From assembly GCA_936440205.1 (NCBI GenBank), contig OW387140.1:25231659-25295658 (forward strand): a stretch of 64,000 nt of DNA, read 5' to 3'. The notes beneath the pieces were generated by a model. The model was not told the origin of the DNA, made no database searches, and was given only the letters and a program-made list of their open reading frames with translations. This document shows, one piece after another, positions 41,101 through 50,100 of this stretch. A program made the translations under genes and the position numbers. This DNA is from Lepidonotus clava (taxonomy: Eukaryota; Annelida; Polychaeta; Phyllodocida; Polynoidae). How positions within the stretch are numbered: position 1 is the first letter of the stretch; each line of letters starts with the position of its first letter.

Positions 41101-44100
41101 AGCCATACTCTGTCCAGTATAGGTACCTGGTGAGGTTTAATAATGGTGGGTTTAGGTATTGGTACATGAGGAATAGAATAGAAATGAGGCCAGCCTGACT
41201 ACTGGTTGACTCGCTCCAGTAGATACCCGAGGGATAGAGCAATGGTAGGTTAAAGTACTAGTGTTGGTATATTAGGAATCAAATAGACATGAGGCCAACT
41301 TGACCATCAGTTGACCTGGTCCAGTATACATTATACATACTGAGGGGTAGAGTAATGTTGACTTTAGGTATTCCTATATATATAAGGAATAGAATAGACC
41401 ATCAGTCATACTCGGTTCAGTATAGGTAGGCCTACCTGGTGGGGTAGAATAATGGAGGGTTTAGGTGCCGGTATGTAAGGTATAGAATAGACACGAGGCT
41501 GACCTGACTATCGGCCATACTCAGTCCAGTAAATGTGCCTGAGGGGTAGAGAAATGGTGGGTTTAGGTATTGGTATATACAGATTAGAATAGACATTGGT
41601 CAAGCCTGGGATCATTGATCTTTTACTTTAAGATAACTTTAAGAAAGGTGTAGTTATTACGATAGTTATCGCTATCACGTTGTTATGTTATTATCTCTGT
41701 TATTACTGGATCAAATTGAATTCTGTAAATTGATATATGAAGGGGCACCTTAGGGCTATATTCTGTAAAAAAAAAAAAAAAAAAAAAGCAGCTCGTTAAT
41801 AACATTGTTTTTTTTTTAGTTTCAAAACATTCATTATTATGCGCAAAGTTGCTTACGAAAGGTGTTGTAATAACAATAGTTGTTGTAACAACCCAAGGTA
41901 TTGAGCCACGGGCCACGGTGGTCTGTCGCATAACCCCCCTTGCTGTTGCGAGGGTTGTCCACAACAGCGAGACCCCTCCCTGTTCAACAGCGAGTGTATC
42001 CAACTTTGGCGATAACAGCGAGGGTTGGCACATCCAAATTTTCAACATATCGGGGGGACATTTTGGGGTTGTCATTTTAACATTTCGTTTTTATTAACTG
42101 TTAGGTGTGCCCCTCAGCTCTTAAAATATGCAGGAGGCAAGTGGCGTAAATGTATTTCTGAATAAATTAACTGTGTTCAAAGTTTGTACAAAACCATCCC
42201 TGTTGAGAGGGTTGGCACATTGAAAACCTTAAGGATATCCCTGTTGTGAGACCCAAATCTAAACCCTCGCTGTGGTCTCGCTGTTGCGAGGGTTTGGTTA
42301 TGTGACGGAGCACAGTGGCCCGTTGCACAATGGGTTTGTAACAACGAAAATATTTTTTTTTGAAAAAAAATAATATTTTCGTAACAAGGATAGTTTATGC
42401 ACATTGTTTTTCTATATTTAGAATGCAGCCAGAGAGCTGTAACTTTTACTGATTTGTCCTTAATTGTTTTTCTTTTTACATCAATTTACAGAATTCAATT
42501 TCATTCATTAGAACCAGAGATGTTACTATGTTTGTAAAATCGTAACAAAGATATCTTTAACAAAGATATCTTTGTTTGATCCTAACAACGAAATTCTATT
42601 GTACAACGGGCCACAGACGAACTTACAATGTTTCACACACTGGGGAGAACATGTATACCAATTAACCCTTTCAGCGCGGGAAGCCACAAAAGTGGCTCTA
42701 TAGCAAATTCCCATAGCAAGTACATTTATAGAGGAGGAATTAAACTTTCAAAATCTGAAAGAATTTTTCAAAAATTCCCATTAGAACCGGAGATATGGTC
42801 ATTTGAATATGCTAGCATCAATTCATTAGAAAATAGTAGAATTGTAAATACGCAACCCTGTAACGATATACATACAGATAATTTTGCTATCTTTTTCCAA
42901 GTTGATAGAAATTTGATAGTTTTTGGAAAATGATATGATTTTCAAAATGTCATATCTTTGGTTTCAATTATGATAATCACAAACTGTTTTTTTTGTTCAA
43001 ACACAATAAACCTTTAGGCCCCCTATTGTTCTCTTGGAAACAAATAATATCCATATTTCAGCAATTAATGGTTACCATGGAAACCAATAATTGGAACATA
43101 GTGCAGAAATTACCAACATAGACAACTTTCGTGAATTGGCAGGGTGCCAACATTTGGAATGTTTTCATCAAACTTACATAAAAAGTAATTGTACCAGAAG
43201 AATCTAGAGAAAATTTGAATTTTAGGCATTTTTAAGACTAATTTTCATATTTTGGCCAATATCTCTGTAATTATTAACTGTAGAATGACATATTCAGCAG
43301 TGAAAGGGTTAATGAAATCTCTTATAATTTTACAATTTTGTCCTTCCCTCTCAGTAGACGTAAATAATATATATATATATAACGAGGTCATAAACTGTAA
43401 GCTAGTATTTCATAAATATGTTTAATCACTGCGAATCCTGACAATACGCCAAGTACTGCGTTTGACTTGAAATGATACAGCAGGACGTTACTGGTTGTAT
43501 TTGACAGCACAAGAAAAGGATCACACTAAACTGCTAAACTAAGCCTGATATCAGCGAAACAAATCTCTTTTATTCCATTTAGGGCCTACATAAACAGCTG
43601 ATATACACGGCTTGGGTTAGACTGAGCCAGCTGACAAAGTCTCGTGTCTTATTAGACGTTAAGACAATGTCACGTGCACACCTCTGCTTTTGTATATTGT
43701 AGAGTCATGTAATTACAATATAAGGTGTACACTAATAAACCAGGGCCATATCAAAGCCATACCTGTTTCATAACGCAAACATGCCAGGAACATTTGACAC
43801 CCTGGCATGTGTTTTTTGCAAAACATGGGTGGCCTTGACACGGCAAGATAATTAATGCGTCACACAAAAGGATATTCATGCACTTGAGGGGTGGTGGGGG
43901 GGGGGGGGGGCGTCCAGAATTCGAATCTGGTTGCTCAAAGTTTGACGTTACTTGAGCCTTTTCAAGATCTGGCCTAATGGGAAAAATATGTGCAGGTGAC
44001 TTCATACCAAAGACTACTTTTACTTTAACCGATATTCCTTTATACGAAATGTAGATAGGTGACTTTAAAGACTTCAGATGAATGCGTTTTATTAGTAAAA

Positions 44101-47100
44101 TTATGACGTGACTTTTGGTATAGCTGTTTAGAAAGTATAAGTAATCCCATTCTTTACAAAATCCTTATCAAAAGTAGCAATGAACTGGGGTTTACAAAAC
44201 AGGGTCTAAAGGGTCTGCAATAATTACTCGATTGGCATATCTAAAGGTAACTCATTTACCGATAATTGAATTGAACAGAATTGAAGTGGTGATTGTTTTT
44301 GTAGAGATAGACTTGATTTGATATAACATTAGGTGGTTAACGACAGGGATACCAAAGACTCCTGTGAGGGCCTCCGGCTGTTGTGTGTCTGGCCCTGTCT
44401 ATGGGACCAGGAACAATAAAGAACACCTGCCTCGGTGAAAGTGTAGGGGTATGGTCTCTATCTTCTCATAGATGTGATCATTTCATAGATTCGTTCATCA
44501 AAATGACAGAATTGTCAGAAACCTTCTCGCCGTGATATAACCATAGATGTTGATACAGCGTTAAACACAAATAACCAACCAACCAACCATTAGGTGGTTG
44601 TCCCAAGACCATAATTATACTGAATGTGAAATATCTTATAGTTGTACAATTACATGTGAATCACGTAAAAGGCACTGCTTGCATTTTGATGTCAGCTGTT
44701 TATGACTTGCACCACAACTATGTTTGCTCTCACGAGAGGAATTTAGTGAAAACCTGTGTGTTGATCCAGAATACATTAAATAATTTCAGAAAAGACAAAA
44801 GGGGCAAATTTGGACCAAGAAGGACATCTTGCACAATGGCAACAGCTCTATCGACACTTAAGTAAGGGCTCACCTTCTACCGACGTCTAAGACAATTGCT
44901 CGGGGTTGGTCCAGGCCGGTGAGCAGCTCACTGTAGGTGGCACCCCCTGGAGAAACGCCGGCCATGGCAATGACACCGCTGTAATCGGTGTAACCTGAAA
45001 TAGGGCCGTATCAGATGATTCATGATCAGATCCACGGAAGCAACAGTTATTTCATAACCTGGCGTTACAAAAGTTTATTGATTATAACCTTCATCAATAT
45101 TCAGAAGATTTTACCAATGAAGAAGAAAAAATAGAGAGAATAACTATGTATAAGCATTTATTCACATTTGTTAATAATGACCATAACCTGTGTTTGAAAT
45201 GAAGGAGAGGGAGTCTTGGAGAGAGAAACGCGTGAAAATTCTGTTTAGGAAAGGTCCGGTATCTATGTAAAACGATATCTATTCAAAGTCTACTTTCAAG
45301 CGATCCCTTTCCACCTAGGAAGGATGCTTAATGAAATTAATTACCCTGCCTTTTAAATTTATGGGCATTGTCTTTTTTCAAAAAGGAACAGCTTTTCTCA
45401 AAATCGCGACAAAAGCACTATCCCTTTTCCGAGATATTGAGAAAGCCAATGCGAACATCTGGCAGAAACATGGTGAAACTTTACCATTCTCATTATGATT
45501 TCTTTTGTCATTATACAACTATCGTGCCTTTTCCACTCCATGCTAAGCATTATACATACTTGTATAGTATTTCAATACGCAAAAAGATGTTTAACCTGTC
45601 CAGTAAAGATGGCGCCCCACCGTGTCCAGAGCCAGCCCATCTATAGCGTGTTCCCCGGAGTGGAATACTTGGGCCGCCTTACCCCTTACGTCACCCACCA
45701 GGATCTGCTTCCTTGAAAGACATAATAAGAAAATAAGCACAGCAAATTTAGAGCATACTGAATGAGTAATAAGCATTTCCTTTTATAACGTGAGTTCGTC
45801 ACGTGCACGAGCTCCAATCATAAGAATACCAAAGCAAGTGTTATACAATTTCCATATGACAGAGTAACGAATAAGCGAAACGAGACAACTTAGACAATTA
45901 TAATTATTGTATTTTGTTCATGTTCTATTATCTATAATGGGGGTAATTATTTTAGGAAATCTGAGCTTAGGCCTACTGATTCTACCCATTAGCATAGAGA
46001 TACATTATGTATGTCTATGTCATTAGGTAGGTTGTTTGAAATAGGATTATGCTATATTTAATTCCATGGTCAAGTTCAACCTGGTTCTGGAATAGTGTAG
46101 TGCCAACAATCTATTTATAGGCACAGAGAACGATAGCATTGGATGGCATTCATAACGCATGTGTAGGCTACTTGTTGAATCCTGTTTTAGATCGAAATAT
46201 AGCAAAACATTGGATAAGGTAGACAATAGTTGGAACTACTGTAAAGAACTGTTGCTATCCACTACTCAACGGCAAAGCAATTGCTCTTAAGAAAATATCT
46301 AAATCTTACCGGTAGAGGTCACTCCAAAAGATTTGCTTGGTCACTGTGTCATAGGCGACTGCAATGTAGTTGGCGCTGTAGTAACCATAATATAGGGTGT
46401 AGACATGACTGTCGGACGTCACAACAACGTCTGACGTCACGTCAACGTCAGACGTCACGTCAAGTGAAACCATCTTGATAGTGTTGAGATCGGAAAAGAG
46501 CAGAAAGGAGGATGGCTCTGAAATGACACAGCATCAGGGATCATATAATGACATGGTATCATACAAGAATTAGAGCTATCATATTCATCTGTAAAAATCA
46601 TGGAAGTGGAAATTGAAAGGCGCAATATCCCTCCATGAGGTTTCGGTGGTTATTGTTTTTTCTATAGAGATAGATTGGATATGACATATAAAAGATCAAT
46701 CTTACTTTATCAAGCCGAATGCCTTGTAACAGCTTCCATGGACTATTCAACACTATGGATAGAAGTATAGATAATGATTTTAAAGACTGTGCTAATTGAA
46801 TGCTCTCCAGCCTTAACTGCCCCACTGGCTGGCTACCCCATTTTGGGGCCTTTTTATTGGAGAACCAGGATGCTTATATTAATAGTTCTCTACATTTATA
46901 TTGCAGGTAACATCACAATACTTTCTTTTACAACAGTTAGTCATGTTCATGACTATTTCAGTTCAGTGCATCCTTTATGACTTGAAAAAAAGAGTTTATA
47001 CCTGCACATGTCTTCCCATCATTGGCCAGTACCTGCCCTCTGGCCTCTGAACACAGACAGGTGGCCCCGCCTGACGACGGCTGCCGCACACAGATGTCTC

Positions 47101-50100
47101 CACATTCGGCGTTAGAACACGTGCTCCCACCTAGGACAGATCAGGGGAATTGTCATTGTAGTAGAACCTAACATTTTTCTGAATATCAGCAATAGTCAAT
47201 AAACAAAAGCCCCTGACATCGGGGATGAACTCAGGTGCAAAGATATAGAGCTCTATGACTTCAGATTGTTGCAGTGTTATCAAGAAAATGCAGTGTTGCT
47301 CCAAACCTTCACTGAGTAGGCCTAAATTTAACCACACTGCTTGTGATTCTTCACATATAAAATTCATCGGTAACTCAACGATTTTCATATGGAACTTAAA
47401 TCTTCATATACTAAAAACAAAACAACTGCAAAATCTGTCAATAAAATATATATAGAGGACTACAGTCATGGCCCTGACAAAATAACACAATTACCAGAGA
47501 GAGTTCTCCTTGTCATGGAGTAGTGAAGCCCTGTGGGGTTACTCATCTGATTGGCCAACGCAGTTGTCACGTGGGTGTTGACGTCATAGACAAAGATGGC
47601 GCCGGTGGTGGACTCCGTGGAGACCCAGTCTGTGTAGAAGACCTTCCCTTCCTTGGCCGCCAGTCCAAACGGGATGACCACCTGAAACAGAAGAAGGGCC
47701 ATAGTCTATGTCAACATATACATCTTTAGGGAAGTCTGATATCAGGACAGGTTTATATTTCTTAAAGAAAGTAGTAAAATTTGCTAGTCATAGCTTTAAT
47801 TGGTTAAATATAATATATAAAATTGATGTTGCGTATAATCGTTTTGTAAATTGGGCATACTTTCTGAACATCATTATTTTACAACAGTTCAAAAACTAAG
47901 ATTCTAAATATTCCAATTTCTATGAGAAATATAAATGGAAATGTGAATAGAACTGCTCAAATACAAAAAAATGTAATTGTTAATATGTACATGAAAAAAC
48001 CCTTCTAATTCCAGTAAAACTGTAAACATCACATGGTGGACGTTGAAGTTAAGATTTCCATGACTAATTAAAAACTCCTAGATATAAAGTTTGACTCAAA
48101 CAACTCTCCACAATATATGCTTTATAGTCATTTCACGTACAGCAATACCCCCTTTCGTTCTCTATCATTTGCCCATAAGCCCCACATCTATTATTTCAAT
48201 CCTACCGGATATTTATCCACCATATATCTGTAAATTCCAATCCAATCAAATAAATAGTTCTCAAGTAACCAGATAACTATCAATAATAGGCGTACACCAA
48301 TACATCCTGTTAATCATATTAATCAGAACATACTCTCCACAAATGCCTACCTAACTTTTGAAAGATGAAAGGTGAACCACATTTGTCTGTCCCTCTACGT
48401 TGAATGTTACTTGAACCCACCTGTTGACTGTCCAGGTCAGCCCACCTCTCAGTAGTAGTGTCGTAGGCCGCCAGGTAAGGGGCGCCCACACGGTTATTGT
48501 AGTTACTGTCCACTAGGTAGAGCCACCGACCGTGTAGAGCCAGGCCGTTGGGGTTACTGATCGAGCCCGATCCCCGGATCACTTGAGATTAAGAAAACAA
48601 AATGCAAATTACAGTTTCAATCAAACTTAGCTCCTACCCAGTGGGACTTGATGCTCGGGGTATATCAATGAGACTGGGGACATTGATTGATTAATGCTAG
48701 TTGTTTATTACCAATTTTTATGTCGTTTTTTGACACTTTTAATTTAGTGTTGGTGTTATGATAGTAATCATTTGTTGGTGTTATGTTAGTAACATTTCTT
48801 AAAAGTCCTCATAATATGCCATACATTGAATTAAATAGAATATGAGGCTATTCTGAATTTCTATAGTAATTGAACTTTGACTGTATCTACTCGTACTACA
48901 TTCTTCAAGATTCAAACTACTTTAAGATTATGTTCTTGACCAGACGACCCATTATCATGTAAAAGGTATTGATCAATACTGCAGACTGTAAATAACATTA
49001 TATTGAAAATAGAAGTGGTATAAATCCACCCGGGATACTTACCTGTGGGATTGGAGCCATCTAATTCGGTCCGAATTACACGAGGGTTGTCACCCCAGTC
49101 GGAGTAGTAAAGATACCTGGAATGAACAATGTATGTATGAAACCAAAAATTAAAAAAAGAATAGCCGGAGTTATTCCTACATAAAAGATGTGTAAATTAT
49201 GACTTTGAAGAGAATGTCGTCAATTGCACATTGTCCCTGTTTTGAACTGAAAAGATAATTATGAAGTAGCCTATAAATCCATTTTAAAGCGGCTATTTTT
49301 GTTTACAATCTCATATAGTTTTGAGAGAAGCGTTCCCCAGGAACAGAAGCGGCGCCACCTACCCGTGCTCAGCATCGACGACGATGGCGCGCGGTTTGCC
49401 GACGTCGCTGACGATGACACGACGTTGACGTCGGTCGAGGCTGACGAACTCCAGCCGGTGCCAGGTGAAGACGGCGCCGTCCGACTTGGGCGACGAGTTC
49501 CCCATGTTACACAGGTACAGGCGCCGGGACCGCCACTCCACCTCCAGACCTGGCGAGGAGGACGGGGTAACAGCGGATGTTATAAAACATTTCATTTTTT
49601 CGAAGTGTGATGAATGTTTTGATCTTGGGAATACCTTGTTTCATATTCAAAACGCAAAACACCATTATCTTAATGTATGCCGGGAATACGAGATGGGTTA
49701 TCTGTGGAAGAGGCACCGGAAGTTAGAAGGGCCAAAACCAGAAGTTAGGGGACCCTCTTAAGACGTTATCCTACAAAAGGATGCTATCTAGCAAAAAGGT
49801 TTCATTTGTCACTTATCGTCAGGCTAAAGATGCTATCATACAAAAGAACGCTATCCAACATACCAGTTTTTTTGGATAGCATCTTTAGTAGGATAACATT
49901 TCCGACGCTGCGGAGTGCCGTTTGCCTTTGAAAAACAGATGACCCAAGCCCGCTTACTGAGCATAAGCCTATAGAAGGTAAACAGTTTGAGACACAGTTT
50001 TATGTATACATGCATGTAAACGCGAGGAATCCTACAGTTAATGTGTCATTTGTAGTAGGCTAAGCCATACAAAAACATGGAAGCTCACCATCGACAGTGC

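Noticed and set aside
43890-43950. Possible tRNA-like B box (aattcgaatctgg)
   Set aside because: No matching A box or cloverleaf; next to a poly-G run. Not enough for a tRNA or SINE head.
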